Of a stretch of 64,000 nucleotides of DNA, positions 46,297 through 58,311 are shown one piece after another. Each line of letters opens with the position of its first letter. Position 1 is the first letter of the stretch. Under the pieces are notes generated by a model. It was not told the origin of the DNA. It worked only from the letters and a program-made list of their open reading frames with translations, and did not search any database. Made by a program: the position numbers and the translations under genes. Origin of the DNA: Rutidosis leptorrhynchoides (taxonomy: Eukaryota > Streptophyta > Magnoliopsida > Asterales > Asteraceae); NCBI RefSeq assembly GCF_046630445.1, contig NC_092333.1:97686001-97750000 (forward strand), in the 5' to 3' direction.

Positions 46297-47016
46297 TTAA
46301 TACGCAAGTTGTTCAGCAAAGAAAATAAAGACACGTAATACATAAGTCCAGAAATAAGTCATGCATTCTGGTTTTACTAAGACGACTTCCCATCCTTGGT
46401 CATGTGGAAAATAATCGTTATGACCATTGGCTAGGCAGCATGTTGTAATGTCATCAAAAGGACCAGGGTTTCGTAATGTCCAACAGTCCCGTAATAATCT
46501 AAAAACCTTGTTTCTCACCCCAACTACTGAATCCGTCACTTGTGGGAAAGTTTTATTTAAAAGCTGCAATCTGATGTTCTTTTTCTCACTTTGGTAAGAA
46601 GCGAACATCACTAACCCGTAAGCATAACATGCTTCTTTATGTTGCATGTTAGAAGCTCTTTCTAATTCACGAAACCCTATGTTGGGATATGTTGAGTCAA
46701 AACAGGTTCTTAACCCGTAGCGTAAAATTGCATTTGGGTTCCCCGTATTTAACGCTTTAAAGAAAACACGGCGTAACTTACGGTCTCCCCAATGTGATAT
46801 ACCCCACCTATCAAAGGAAAGCCTTTTATAAACTAAGGCATTTCTGGAAAGTCTTTCAAATATTTGACAAGTTAATTTCGCCATAACTAAATGTGCTGAT
46901 GAATTCTGACCGACTCTAGACAAGATTTCCTCAATCATATCCTCTGGTAGGTCTTTTAAAATATTTGGTTGTCTACCCTTAACGTCCATTTTGTTTTTAT
47001 ACTGTAAAATAGACAA
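46297..47016 (-). CDS. F-box-like protein ORF carried inside element B
   Basis: An uninterrupted 239-codon frame. The N-terminus reads LPEDMIEEILSRVG, followed by AKLTCQIFERLS, VYKRLSFDRWG and then GNPNAILRYGL. This is the pattern of plant F-box proteins of the At2g35280/At1g67623-like group (F-box, then a short repeat-like region). F-box proteins normally bridge a substrate to SKP1 in SCF ubiquitin ligases. The true start could be the second Met (46989), just after an acceptor-like TTTTACAG. It lies between the primer site and gag of B, on the same strand, so it is inside the element rather than a neighbour. It could be a captured host gene or an old extra ORF of the family. Staying open while gag-pol is broken is notable, but it may be chance. 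Confidence 0.7.
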   Translation of the reverse strand: MSILQYKNKMDVKGRQPNILKDLPEDMIEEILSRVGQNSSAHLVMAKLTCQIFERLSRNALVYKRLSFDRWGISHWGDRKLRRVFFKALNTGNPNAILRYGLRTCFDSTYPNIGFRELERASNMQHKEACYAYGLVMFASYQSEKKNIRLQLLNKTFPQVTDSVVGVRNKVFRLLRDCWTLRNPGPFDDITTCCLANGHNDYFPHDQGWEVVLVKPECMTYFWTYVLRVFIFFAEQLAY

Positions 47017-47118
47017 GGATTAGATTCGTAAAAACAAACAATACAAGCAATTTTTACATAGAACATAATAGTACAAGCACACTACAATACATTTATTACA
47101 CAACATGCTCACACCCCT

Positions 47119-47726
47119 CTAATCTGAATCACTGGTTTCTTCTTCTTCGGATTTGGTTCTTTTTCCTAATCTTCTAGGGATATATGATGTTCCTCTAATA
47201 TGAGTCTTCGTTTTCCATATTGGTTTAGAAAAACCTGGTGATTTAGAAGTTCCTGGGTTATTGTCACGATATTGAAAATACGGGTGTTGACGGTACATAT
47301 AAAGTTCATCGGGGTCGGAATCAGATTTCTCTATTTTGATGCCTTTTCCCTTATTATTTTTTTTGCCTCATTAAATTGGGTTGGGGTAATTTCTATAACA
47401 TCATCGGAATCCTCATCAGGATCCGATTCATCGGAAAATTGGTAATTTTCTCAATATTTTGCTTCCTTAGCGGAAACACCATTGACCAATATTAACTTTG
47501 GTCCATTGGTTGAGGATTTTCTTTTATTTGACCGGTTTTCTGTGGTTCCTACTATTCCTCCCTCCGGAACCTCTTCTTCTTCCGGTTCCTCTTCTTCTGG
47601 TTCCTCTTCTTCCAGTTCCGTTTCCTCTTCTTCCGGTTCTTTGGAAACTTGTGAATCTTGCCAATATATATTCGACTCTTCGTTATTATTAGGTGAGTCA
47701 ATGAGATTTGTGCTAGAGGTAGACAT
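47119..47726 (-). pseudogene. Acidic, Ser-rich leader ORF of element B (broken)
   Basis: It opens MSTSSTNLIDSPNNN at 47726, runs into a Glu-rich repeat (EEEEPEEEEPEEEE) and reaches a TGA at 47451-47453. The reading continues in frame beyond it (FSDESDPDEDSDDVIEITP). A one-base shift in an A-run near 47365 then gives KSDSDPDELYMYRQHPYF and a basic, Ser-rich C-terminus ending SEEEETSDSD-stop at 47119. No known domain; low complexity. Its place just after the primer site matches the Ser/Asp-rich leader ORFs of A and D. Confidence 0.6.
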
Positions 47727-47921
47727 CTATCACACAATATCAAACATGTTAAGAGATTAATATATCACATAATATTTACATGTTAATAATATATAGTTTC
47801 CAACAAAAATGTTAAGCAATCATTTTTAAAGAAAACACGGTCGAAGTCCAGACTTACTAATGCATCCTAACAAACTCGATAAGACACACTAATGCAAATT
47901 TTCCGGTTCTCTAAGACCAAC

Positions 47922-47933
47922 GCTCGGATACCA
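47922..47933 (-). other. Primer binding site, element B
   Basis: TGGTATCCGAGC in sense, two bases from the LTR. It differs from the initiator-Met match TGGTATCAGAGC by one base; element G has the same variant. Confidence 0.75.
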
Positions 47934-47935
47934 TC

Positions 47936-48489
47936 TGAAATGTCTCGTTCATATTGATTATAAACGTTCCATATTAATTGAATTCATTGCGAGGTTTTGA
48001 CCTCTATATGAGACGTTTTCCAAAGACTGCATTCATTTTTAAAACAACCATAACCTTTATTTTATCAATAAAGGTTTCACAAGCATTACGTAGATTATCA
48101 AATAATGATAATCTAAAATATACTGTTTACACACGACCATTACATAATGGTTTACAATAGAAATATATTACATCGACATATGTTTCTTGAATGCAGTTTT
48201 TACACAATATCATACAAACATGGACTCCAAATCTTGTCCTTATTTTAGTATGCAACAGCGGAAGCTCTTAGTATTCACCTGAGAATAAACATGCTTTAAA
48301 CGTTAACAAAAATGTTGGTGAGTTATAGGTTTAACCTATATATATCAAATCGTAACAATAGACCACAAGATTTCATATTTCAATACACATCCCATACATA
48401 GAGATAAAAATCATTCATATGGTGAACACCTGGTAACCGACATTAACAAGATGCATATATAAGAATATCCCCATCATTCCGGGACACCC
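47936..48489 (-). repeat. Element B upstream (5') LTR, first part
   Basis: It begins TGAAATGTCTCG and follows 26166 onward with several point differences (about six in the first 100 bp by eye). It breaks at GACACCC, where E is inserted, and resumes at 58158. Core hairpin copy at 48304-48317 with one changed outer base. Confidence 0.9.
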
Positions 48490-50856
48490 TGTAGCGACCC
48501 AACCAAATCATGTTTGACGGCGCCGTCTACTTAGGTCCCGTTACGTGGTCATAAGTCTTTAAGACAAAGTTTGACCAAAATATGTCGCCTTCATTTCAAA
48601 ATAAAGATTGTTCCCAAAGTTTACAAGAATTGTTCAACCAATAGTTAAGTTACAACGTTATAATACGAATGAAATCTAGGCGACACGGTTTAAAGTAAAG
48701 TCAAAAGACGCTCCATGAAATGCACATATACTCGACATCCAATGCAAGTATCAAATAATGAGCGGAAGCATGTATCATGTATCGTTCAAGGACCTGAGAA
48801 AAACATAGAAATCTGTCAACGAAAACGTTGGTGAAATCATAGGTTTAAGTAAGTAAGTACAAGTGAACCACAAGATTTGCATCAATGAATTTATAGTAAT
48901 ACATTCCAAAAGTTTGTTTCACGAGCACCCAATTATCAATGCTTAACATTTCCTTCCATTGAACCCCATCACTTAGTGCTAGAACATACACTGTTTCTCG
49001 AAAATATATTTCATTCGTAAACGGTAGCGAACCGTTTGAATGAGGGTTTGTCAAACCCATATGGATCCATACAACATAAGTTCTCGCTTACACCCGGCAA
49101 GTGTAACTAATGATAATCGAATTGAGGATTTTGTTCTAAACTCGTATGTAGAATGTTTGTTTTCCTGTACTTGTGTTCACTTAGTAAAGAAATGTTTATG
49201 TTTTCTCATCCCAAATGTAAGTTCAAAAAGAGTAAAAGTGGGACTATGATCTCACCTTGAGTGCACGAGTAGTAAAGTACTTCGACAAGTAAACGTGTGC
49301 AAAGAACAATGCTAGTCTTGACCTAAACAATAGGTTTGTATCAACAACGGTAAACACGATAGGTCAAAGATGTTCAATTAGTCCTATGGCTCGTTACGAC
49401 TCGATTATGTAGCATGTGAATCAACTAGTCAAGTTTCATGCACGATACAAGTAACTAAGCATGTTAGAACGATCGTATAATTGTTTGGTTAAGTTTGACT
49501 AAAAGTCAAACTTGGTCAAAGTCAAAGTCAACGGGGTCGGATCGGGTATCCGACAATTTTCCCATGATGAGAAATCATTTATGAGCAGAATGGCCAAGTT
49601 TCATGTTAATCGGAGTTACGGTTAAGCGGGAAACATTTTGTGAAAGGAAAAATAAAAACAAAAATGAGCTGGGCATATGCGCGGCGCGCAAAGGGTTGCG
49701 CGGCGCGCACCCAAGTGTAAATCCTGGTCAGAACTTAACCAAAGGGGGTAAATATCTGGGATTTCTGTTTTGCGCGGCGCGCGGGTATATGCGCGGCGCG
49801 CAATACCTGGGAAACATGCAGTTTGCAGAAAAAGACCAAGTCACGAACCAAAACTCAAATTAACCTATTTTATGAACCGAAAACATCCAAAATGCATACT
49901 ATATATCGTCGGAAAGGTAATTTGACAAGGAAAACAACTAAACACGTTTCATCAAACAAAAACATCAATTTCAATAACCGATTTTCCGTCAAGTGATCAT
50001 TAAGAATCCATTTTCAAAGTTTCAAGTTCATCAAATGCATTTTAAGTTTCGGGAATCCAATTCACACATGTGATATGCCGTTTTGAAGGTAATCAAACAC
50101 ACATTGCAACAAAACACTTAACAACAATATCTCATAGCATTTGACGCATCAAAAGTTCATGTAAAGCTCATCAAACCCTAATCCAAGTTCACAAAATCAT
50201 TAATCATGTTCTTGGAGTTTCCTTAATCAACCTATACATCAAAACGAAGCTAATGATACTAGTAACACTTTTAAAACATGCACTTTAACAATCTAACAAC
50301 ATTTGATCATCCAAAATTCAAGAACAACACACCAAAATTCAAGTTCATGCTAGTTACACTAAAACAACGAGATCGAGCATATAAATCATATATTCATGTT
50401 AGACTTGAGCCATAGACACTAATTAACACTTTTATAAGTTAAAAACATCAAGAACACAAAATCTAGTGATTTTAGAAAGTTACCCAAATGAGATGAAGTT
50501 GGTACCAAAATGAAGAGGATGAAGAGAGGATCACGAATATGTAATTTATTTGGTTGCTAGCTCCCTAATCCGGATTTAGATGATGAATGAATGAATATGG
50601 TTTTTGGGTGTGTGTGTTCTTGCTAGAGAGAAAGAGAGAGATGGAGATGAAAATGAATGGGTGAAAGGGGTTTGACCCTTTGACCTAGTCAAGGGTTTGA
50701 TCCCTTGTCAAGTTTAGTCCCTCAACTTTCGTTCGGGTGCGTGAATTACCTAAACGAGATAATTTAAAACGCTTATCAACGGGAGATGTTATAAACATAT
50801 AACGGACTTTATATTAGTATAACGGAAAAGTAAATGGAAAAAGGCGGGATGTTACA
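48490..50856 (-). repeat. Element E downstream (3') LTR
   Basis: In sense it runs from TGTAACATCCCGCC (50856) to GGGTCGCTACA (48490). Core hairpin CAACG-AAAA-CGTTG at 48817-48830. Four copies of GCGCGGCGCGC lie at 49679, 49698, 49772 and 49791. Short frames at 48845-49060 and 49603-49863 recur in the other LTR only because the LTRs are identical. Confidence 0.96.
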
Positions 50857-50893
50857 TTACCTACTCCTTAAAAGAAATTTCGTCCCGAAATTT
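50857..50893 (-). promoter_or_regulatory. Element E polypurine tract and palindrome
   Basis: In sense, the pol TAA stop merges into the palindrome AAATTTCGGGACGAAATTT (50875-50893), then CTTTTAAGGAGTAGGTAA and the LTR start TGTAACA. Confidence 0.85.
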
Positions 50894-53800
50894 AAGTAGG
50901 CATAGTAGTCGTTGTTTCTTCCTCGAGATCTTGCGTTTCTGAATTCACAAATAGATGAGAATACTTCCTTTGCATTTGGTCTTGTCTTTCCCAAGTAAAC
51001 TCGGGTCCTCTTTTGGCATTCCAACGAACCTTGACAATCGGGATTCGGCTTTGTTTCAATGCCTTGACGGAGGTGTCCACAATTTCAACCGGTTCCTCCA
51101 CAAAATGAAGTTTGTCATCAATAGTAAGTTCTTCGTGAGGGATGACGATATCGGGTTCGGCAAGACACTTTTTCAAGTTAGATACATGGAAGGTAGGATG
51201 AACGGAGTTCAATTGAGGCGGAAGATCTAAACGATAAGCAACGGTTCCAATACGCTCCAAGATTTCGAAAGGACCAATATACCGCGGATTTAGCTTCCCG
51301 CGTTTCCCAAAACGGATTACACCCTTCCAAGGTGCGACTTTTAACATTACTCGGTCACCGACTTGAAATTCAAGATCGTTGCGTCGTTTGTCGGTATAGC
51401 TCTTTTGACGACTTCGGGCCGTCCTAAGCCTATCTCGGATTTGAACGATTTTCTCGGTGGTTTCGTGAATGAGTTCGGGTCCGGTAATTTGCACGTCGCC
51501 TACCTCGGCCCAACAAAGAGGTGAACGACATTTGCGGCCATATAGCGCTTCAAAAGGTGCGGCTTTAATACTCGCGTGATAACTATTGTTGTAAGAGAAC
51601 TCGGCGAGAGGTAAGTGCTTGTCCCAAGCTTTTCCGAAATCAACCACGCAAGCTCGTAACATGTCCTCTAAGGTTTGAATTGTACGTTCGCTTTGTCCAT
51701 CGGTTTGAGGATGATATGCGGTGCTCATGTCTAAACGCGTTCCCAACGCTTCTTGCAATGTACGCCAAAATCTAGAAACGAAACGGCCATCTCGGTCGGA
51801 GATAATCGATAAAGGTATACCGTGTCGGGCTACGATCTCCTTAATGTAAAGTTGTGCAAGTTTCTCCATTTTGTCCGTTTCTTTCATGGCAAGGAAGTGT
51901 GCGGATTTGGTGAGACGGTCAACAATAACCCAAATGGTATCAGAACCGCCCGTCGTTTTTGGTAGTTTGGTGATAAAATCCATCGTTATCCTTTCCCACT
52001 TCCATTGCGGGATCTCGGGTTGTCGAAGTAGTCCGGACGGTCTTTGGTGTTCGGCTTTGACTTTGGAACATGTCAAACACTTGGAAACATAAGTAGCTAC
52101 GTCCCTTTTGATGTTCGGCCACCAATATAGTTGTTTAAGGTCGTGGTACATCTTATTGGCACCGGGGTGAATCGAGTATCGTGACTTATGGGCTTCATCT
52201 AAAATAAGGCTTCGTAGGTCCCCATAACTAGGCACCCAAATCCTTCCGGCGAAATATCGGAGTCCGGTTTCTTTAACTTCGAATCGAGAGGTGAGGACGT
52301 TCAAGTGTTCGAGAGAGATGTTTTCATCCTTGAGAGCCTCATCTTGGGCTACCCGAATTTGGCTATTAAGGTTGGTGTGGATGGTGATGTTTAAGGCTCG
52401 GACACGAAGAGGCACCACTCTTTCTTTTCGACTTAAGGCATCGGCTACTACATTTGCCTTCCCGGGATGGTAACGAAGCTCGCAATCGTAATCGTTTAAG
52501 GTTTCAATCCACCTTCGTTGTCTCATGTTTAGTTGCTTTTGATCGAAAATATGTTGGAGACTTTTGTGATCGGTGAAGATAGTACTCTTGGTTCCATAAA
52601 GATAGTGTCTCCACATTTTAAGTGCAAAGACAACGGCTCCGAGTTCGAGATCATGTGTCGTATAGTTTCGTTCATGAATTTTGAGTTGTCGAGAAGCATA
52701 AGCAATGACTTTCGTTCGTTGCATCAATACACACCCAAAACCATGTTTTGAGGCATCGCAATATACAACAAAGTCATCATTGCCTTCGGGAAGTGACAAG
52801 ATAGGAGCGGTGGTTAGCTTCGTTTTCAAGATTTGGAATGCGGATTCATGTTCGGTCGCCCAAATGAATTTCTTTCCCTTGTGAGTCAATGCGGTTAGAG
52901 GACGTGCAACCAAAGAGAAATTTTCGATGAATCTACGATAGTACCCGGCGAGACCCAAAAATTGACGAATGTGAGTAGGAGTAGTAGGAGTCTCCCATTT
53001 ACTAATGGCTTCGATTTTCGTTGGATCGACTTTAATACCTTGGTCACTTACAACATGACCAAGAAATTGAACTTCCTTTAACCAAAATTCACACTTGGAG
53101 AATTTGGCATAGAGTTGTTCTTGTCTTAAAAGTTCAAGCACAAGTCGGAGATGTTCCTCGTGTTCTTCTTCGCTTTTTGAATAGACTAAAATATCATCGA
53201 TGAACACGATAACGAATTTGTCAAGATACGGTTTGCACACGCGGTTCATAAGATCCATGAACACCGCCGGTGCGTTAGTGAGACCAAATGGCATTACAAG
53301 AAATTCATAACTACCATAACGAGTTCGGAAAGCGGTTTTGGAGACATCTTCCCCCTTAACCCTTAATTGATGATAACCCGAGCGGAGATCGATTTTCGAA
53401 TATACACAAGACCCTTGTAGTTGATCAAAGAGGTCATCGATGCGAGGAAGAGGATATCGGTTCTTAACCGTCAATTTATTTAGTTCACGATAATCAATGC
53501 ACATTCGTAGGGATCCGTCTTTCTTTTTAACAAACAAAATCGGAGCGCCCCAAGGTAAATGGCTAGGTTGGATAAAACCACGATCAAGTAGTTCTTGGAT
53601 TTGACTTTGCAATTCTTGCATTTCAGATGGAGCGAGTCTATATGGTGCACGTGCTACGGGTGCGGCTCCCGGAATAAGATCGATTTGGAATTCAACCGGT
53701 CGATGAGGTGGAAGACCCGGCAATTCGTCGGGAAATACATCGGAATAGTCACTAACAATTGGCACATCATCGATGTGCTTCTCATCGGACTCGACTTTCT

Positions 53801-55394
53801 TAACGTGAGCAAGGATCGCAAAACAACCCTTACGGAGTAGTTTTCTGACTTTAATACACGAAACGAGGTTGAGTCCGGTGCAACTCTTATCGCCATAGAC
53901 GATCAAAGGTTCACCATTCTCGATAGGAATTCGGATTGCGTTAAGATCACAAAGAATGTGAGATTTTGTTTTGGCTAACCAATTCATACCGATTATTACA
54001 TCAAAGCTTCCTAGTTCCATGGGTATCAAGTCAATTTCAAATTCCTTACCCAAAATGTTCAAAGTACACCCCCGGTAATATGTGTCGGCACTTAAGAGTT
54101 TTCCGTCGGCCACTTCGATGGAATAAGTAGTATCTAAAGGGTGTGGTGGAGTGCAAAGGGTAGGAGCTAAAGTCTTGGACACAAAACATTTATCGGCACC
54201 CGAATCGAATAAGCAAGTAACATAAGAATTGTTGAGAAGAAACGTACCCGTGACTAGTTCAGTGTCATCCCGGGCTTCCTCGGTGTTGATGTTGAAAGCT
54301 CGGCCGCGCGTATTGGGGTTATCTTTCTTCTTTGGGCATGCATTTCTATAATGACCCGTTTGGCCACATTCGTAACAAGTGCCCGTCTTTGGTGCATTGG
54401 GCCACTTTCGAGCGACGGGAGTGGCACTTTTACAATCGTTGGCCTTATGACCAACTCCTTGGCACCGGTGGCAAATTAACTTACTACATTCGCCAAAGTG
54501 ATGTTTGTTGCATTTGTTGCAAAGAGGTAGATTCCCGGCATAACCCTTCTTGCCGTCGAAAGTGAAAGATTTCTTGGCAAAGTTGTTGTTGCTTGATTGG
54601 GAGGGTTCCCACTTTCTTTTGTTGCCGCCCGATTTATCCTCGGCCTTAGGTGCCGGAACTACGATTTCGTCAACCGTTTCAATTAGTTGGCGAGCCATGT
54701 TCATAGCGGCTTGATGAGTAGTGGGTTTGGATGACATCACCCCTTGTTTGATGCTTTTTGGAAGACCGAGCATGTAGAGCTCAATCCTTTGAGATTCGGG
54801 GTTAACAAGATTAGGACACATCAAGGATAGTTCGGCGAAGCGTTGATTATAAGCTTTAAGATCGTTTCCGACCGCTTTCAAAGCTCTTAGTTCTTCCTCA
54901 AGCTTTCGGGTTTCTTCGTGCGGAAAATATTCAACAATCATCTTTTCCTTTAGATCGGCCCAAGAGAGGGCATGAGCTTCATCGGTACCCACCGATTGAA
55001 CATAGGTGTTCCACCATGTTAGAGCAATTCCGGAGAAAGTGTGAGTGGAGTATTTGACCTTGTCTTGGTCCCGACAACCGCTTATGCTAAAGACGGCTTC
55101 CGTTTGCTCAAACCATCGGGTGAGCACGACCGGTCCCCCGGTTCCATCAAAAGTGTGAGGTTTGCACCCCATGAAAGCTTTATAGGAGCATCCCTCGTTT
55201 GAGTTTCCGGCTCCATTGTTGTTGTTGTTGTTGTTGTGGTTGTTGTGGTTGTTATTATTATTGTTGTTGGATGAGTGACCGGCCATGGCCGCATCTACGG
55301 CGGTAGCTATCATCCGTTCGAGAGCTTGTTCGGGAGTTTCGTTGCGGCGTACACGACGAGGAGCCATTGTTCCTTCAAGACACAAGAATATCAT
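50892..55394 (-). CDS. Element E gag-pol polyprotein (1500 codons, intact)
   Basis: A single frame encodes everything for copy-and-paste transposition through a cytoplasmic particle and nuclear integration. By residue: Asn/His-rich N-terminus 43-60; gag core about 68-245 ([15 protein letters not shown]); CCHC knuckles 308-321 and 340-353; protease active site DSGA 397-400; reverse transcriptase with FIDDI 731-735; RNase H acidic residues D880, E916, D942 and D985; integrase zinc site H1069, H1076, C1106 and C1109; integrase triad D1139, D1200 and E1236 (35-residue D-E spacing); GPF 1374-1376; chromodomain-like tail about 1450-1482. A second Met (55367, reading MAPRRVRR) is the likelier start, giving 1491 aa. 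No stop or shift was found. Confidence 0.96.
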   Translation of the reverse strand: MIFLCLEGTMAPRRVRRNETPEQALERMIATAVDAAMAGHSSNNNNNNNHNNHNNNNNNNGAGNSNEGCSYKAFMGCKPHTFDGTGGPVVLTRWFEQTEAVFSISGCRDQDKVKYSTHTFSGIALTWWNTYVQSVGTDEAHALSWADLKEKMIVEYFPHEETRKLEEELRALKAVGNDLKAYNQRFAELSLMCPNLVNPESQRIELYMLGLPKSIKQGVMSSKPTTHQAAMNMARQLIETVDEIVVPAPKAEDKSGGNKRKWEPSQSSNNNFAKKSFTFDGKKGYAGNLPLCNKCNKHHFGECSKLICHRCQGVGHKANDCKSATPVARKWPNAPKTGTCYECGQTGHYRNACPKKKDNPNTRGRAFNINTEEARDDTELVTGTFLLNNSYVTCLFDSGADKCFVSKTLAPTLCTPPHPLDTTYSIEVADGKLLSADTYYRGCTLNILGKEFEIDLIPMELGSFDVIIGMNWLAKTKSHILCDLNAIRIPIENGEPLIVYGDKSCTGLNLVSCIKVRKLLRKGCFAILAHVKKVESDEKHIDDVPIVSDYSDVFPDELPGLPPHRPVEFQIDLIPGAAPVARAPYRLAPSEMQELQSQIQELLDRGFIQPSHLPWGAPILFVKKKDGSLRMCIDYRELNKLTVKNRYPLPRIDDLFDQLQGSCVYSKIDLRSGYHQLRVKGEDVSKTAFRTRYGSYEFLVMPFGLTNAPAVFMDLMNRVCKPYLDKFVIVFIDDILVYSKSEEEHEEHLRLVLELLRQEQLYAKFSKCEFWLKEVQFLGHVVSDQGIKVDPTKIEAISKWETPTTPTHIRQFLGLAGYYRRFIENFSLVARPLTALTHKGKKFIWATEHESAFQILKTKLTTAPILSLPEGNDDFVVYCDASKHGFGCVLMQRTKVIAYASRQLKIHERNYTTHDLELGAVVFALKMWRHYLYGTKSTIFTDHKSLQHIFDQKQLNMRQRRWIETLNDYDCELRYHPGKANVVADALSRKERVVPLRVRALNITIHTNLNSQIRVAQDEALKDENISLEHLNVLTSRFEVKETGLRYFAGRIWVPSYGDLRSLILDEAHKSRYSIHPGANKMYHDLKQLYWWPNIKRDVATYVSKCLTCSKVKAEHQRPSGLLRQPEIPQWKWERITMDFITKLPKTTGGSDTIWVIVDRLTKSAHFLAMKETDKMEKLAQLYIKEIVARHGIPLSIISDRDGRFVSRFWRTLQEALGTRLDMSTAYHPQTDGQSERTIQTLEDMLRACVVDFGKAWDKHLPLAEFSYNNSYHASIKAAPFEALYGRKCRSPLCWAEVGDVQITGPELIHETTEKIVQIRDRLRTARSRQKSYTDKRRNDLEFQVGDRVMLKVAPWKGVIRFGKRGKLNPRYIGPFEILERIGTVAYRLDLPPQLNSVHPTFHVSNLKKCLAEPDIVIPHEELTIDDKLHFVEEPVEIVDTSVKALKQSRIPIVKVRWNAKRGPEFTWERQDQMQRKYSHLFVNSETQDLEEETTTTMPT

Positions 55395-55776
55395 TGATTA
55401 GTATTCTCAATAATACTAACCGTGATATAGAATAAAGATAAAGAGAAGTTTTTCCTCGACTCGCCTTAAATTCTTTATGCCATAATGTCGGAACGTTCAT
55501 ATGAGTCACCGTAATATAATCCCGGAAATTATATTACCCTGATTCATATGTGCATTCGACATTATTCTATAAAGTCAAGGTGGCGTGTCAATCAAATTAA
55601 ACAACGTGAGATTAAGATGAACTAAGAGTAGATATGAGTAGAAGCGTTCGAGTATAAATGCACAAGTAGTCAAGTAATTCCTACTTCAAGTCTATATGCC
55701 GGTTGTAGTCTAGACTCATCAATGTACCCTATGACTCGGGGTTGACACTAATGAACTCTAAATCCCTACAACCAAC
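55395..55776 (-). other. Element E leader between primer site and gag
   Basis: About 380 bp with no ORF, so E lacks the extra leader ORFs seen in B, A and D. It contains a palindromic-looking pair TCCCGGAAATTATATTACC/GGGTAATATAATT around 55520-55545 that could form part of a packaging structure; that role is conjecture. Confidence 0.5.
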
Positions 55777-55788
55777 GCTCTGATACCA
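55777..55788 (-). other. Primer binding site, element E
   Basis: TGGTATCAGAGC in sense, two bases from the LTR, the standard initiator-Met tRNA match. Confidence 0.88.
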
Positions 55789-55790
55789 TC

Positions 55791-58157
55791 TGTAGCGACC
55801 CAACCAAATCATGTTTGACGGCGCCGTCTACTTAGGTCCCGTTACGTGGTCATAAGTCTTTAAGACAAAGTTTGACCAAAATATGTCGCCTTCATTTCAA
55901 AATAAAGATTGTTCCCAAAGTTTACAAGAATTGTTCAACCAATAGTTAAGTTACAACGTTATAATACGAATGAAATCTAGGCGACACGGTTTAAAGTAAA
56001 GTCAAAAGACGCTCCATGAAATGCACATATACTCGACATCCAATGCAAGTATCAAATAATGAGCGGAAGCATGTATCATGTATCGTTCAAGGACCTGAGA
56101 AAAACATAGAAATCTGTCAACGAAAACGTTGGTGAAATCATAGGTTTAAGTAAGTAAGTACAAGTGAACCACAAGATTTGCATCAATGAATTTATAGTAA
56201 TACATTCCAAAAGTTTGTTTCACGAGCACCCAATTATCAATGCTTAACATTTCCTTCCATTGAACCCCATCACTTAGTGCTAGAACATACACTGTTTCTC
56301 GAAAATATATTTCATTCGTAAACGGTAGCGAACCGTTTGAATGAGGGTTTGTCAAACCCATATGGATCCATACAACATAAGTTCTCGCTTACACCCGGCA
56401 AGTGTAACTAATGATAATCGAATTGAGGATTTTGTTCTAAACTCGTATGTAGAATGTTTGTTTTCCTGTACTTGTGTTCACTTAGTAAAGAAATGTTTAT
56501 GTTTTCTCATCCCAAATGTAAGTTCAAAAAGAGTAAAAGTGGGACTATGATCTCACCTTGAGTGCACGAGTAGTAAAGTACTTCGACAAGTAAACGTGTG
56601 CAAAGAACAATGCTAGTCTTGACCTAAACAATAGGTTTGTATCAACAACGGTAAACACGATAGGTCAAAGATGTTCAATTAGTCCTATGGCTCGTTACGA
56701 CTCGATTATGTAGCATGTGAATCAACTAGTCAAGTTTCATGCACGATACAAGTAACTAAGCATGTTAGAACGATCGTATAATTGTTTGGTTAAGTTTGAC
56801 TAAAAGTCAAACTTGGTCAAAGTCAAAGTCAACGGGGTCGGATCGGGTATCCGACAATTTTCCCATGATGAGAAATCATTTATGAGCAGAATGGCCAAGT
56901 TTCATGTTAATCGGAGTTACGGTTAAGCGGGAAACATTTTGTGAAAGGAAAAATAAAAACAAAAATGAGCTGGGCATATGCGCGGCGCGCAAAGGGTTGC
57001 GCGGCGCGCACCCAAGTGTAAATCCTGGTCAGAACTTAACCAAAGGGGGTAAATATCTGGGATTTCTGTTTTGCGCGGCGCGCGGGTATATGCGCGGCGC
57101 GCAATACCTGGGAAACATGCAGTTTGCAGAAAAAGACCAAGTCACGAACCAAAACTCAAATTAACCTATTTTATGAACCGAAAACATCCAAAATGCATAC
57201 TATATATCGTCGGAAAGGTAATTTGACAAGGAAAACAACTAAACACGTTTCATCAAACAAAAACATCAATTTCAATAACCGATTTTCCGTCAAGTGATCA
57301 TTAAGAATCCATTTTCAAAGTTTCAAGTTCATCAAATGCATTTTAAGTTTCGGGAATCCAATTCACACATGTGATATGCCGTTTTGAAGGTAATCAAACA
57401 CACATTGCAACAAAACACTTAACAACAATATCTCATAGCATTTGACGCATCAAAAGTTCATGTAAAGCTCATCAAACCCTAATCCAAGTTCACAAAATCA
57501 TTAATCATGTTCTTGGAGTTTCCTTAATCAACCTATACATCAAAACGAAGCTAATGATACTAGTAACACTTTTAAAACATGCACTTTAACAATCTAACAA
57601 CATTTGATCATCCAAAATTCAAGAACAACACACCAAAATTCAAGTTCATGCTAGTTACACTAAAACAACGAGATCGAGCATATAAATCATATATTCATGT
57701 TAGACTTGAGCCATAGACACTAATTAACACTTTTATAAGTTAAAAACATCAAGAACACAAAATCTAGTGATTTTAGAAAGTTACCCAAATGAGATGAAGT
57801 TGGTACCAAAATGAAGAGGATGAAGAGAGGATCACGAATATGTAATTTATTTGGTTGCTAGCTCCCTAATCCGGATTTAGATGATGAATGAATGAATATG
57901 GTTTTTGGGTGTGTGTGTTCTTGCTAGAGAGAAAGAGAGAGATGGAGATGAAAATGAATGGGTGAAAGGGGTTTGACCCTTTGACCTAGTCAAGGGTTTG
58001 ATCCCTTGTCAAGTTTAGTCCCTCAACTTTCGTTCGGGTGCGTGAATTACCTAAACGAGATAATTTAAAACGCTTATCAACGGGAGATGTTATAAACATA
58101 TAACGGACTTTATATTAGTATAACGGAAAAGTAAATGGAAAAAGGCGGGATGTTACA
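55791..58157 (-). repeat. Element E upstream (5') LTR
   Basis: Apparently identical to 48490-50856. In this copy the GCGCGGCGCGC motifs are at 56980, 56999, 57073 and 57092, and the core hairpin at 56118-56131. This LTR would hold the active promoter; I could not assign a TATA box with confidence. Confidence 0.96.
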
Positions 58158-58311
58158 CACCCTTCGGATATGATATAAATTTCGAAGTACTAAAGCATCG
58201 GGTACTTTGGATGGGGTTTGTTAGGCCCAATAGATCTATCTTTAGGATTCGCGTCAATTAGGGTTTCTGTTCCCTAATTCTTAGATTACCAGACTTAATA
58301 AAAAGGGGCAT
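58158..58311 (-). repeat. Element B upstream LTR, second part (truncated)
   Basis: It resumes B's LTR at CACCCTTCGG after E. It matches 26725-26870 and then stops in AAAAAGGGGCAT, where B's other LTR continues ATTCGATTTCG but this copy changes to TAATAGTTTTATAAA. About 2.7 kb of the LTR is missing from the window, replaced by element F. Confidence 0.88.

Larger units (their letters stand above)
48490..58157 (-). mobile_element. Element E: intact autonomous-looking Ty3/gypsy retrotransposon
   Basis: 9668 bp. LTRs 48490-50856 and 55791-58157 are both 2367 bp, at a constant offset of 7301, and looked identical wherever I compared them. TSD CACCC is at 48485-48489 and 58158-58162. The empty site GGACACCCTTCGGATATG is visible in B's other LTR near 26720, proving the insertion. 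Primer site, polypurine tract and a single open gag-pol frame are all present. Identical LTRs mean very recent insertion, or recent gene conversion. Long LTRs and a chromodomain-like tail suggest the Tekay/Del group of chromoviruses. Confidence 0.96.

Noticed and set aside
48845-49863. Pairs of identical short ORFs at 48845/56146, 49040/56341 and 49603/56904
   Set aside because: They recur because the two LTRs of E are identical. They lie in LTRs and lack any recognisable domain.
50892-55394. Bacterial operon, ribosome-site or CRISPR interpretation of the repeats
   Set aside because: Introns, LTRs and Helitron ends make this eukaryotic. No regularly spaced direct repeats with unique spacers exist.
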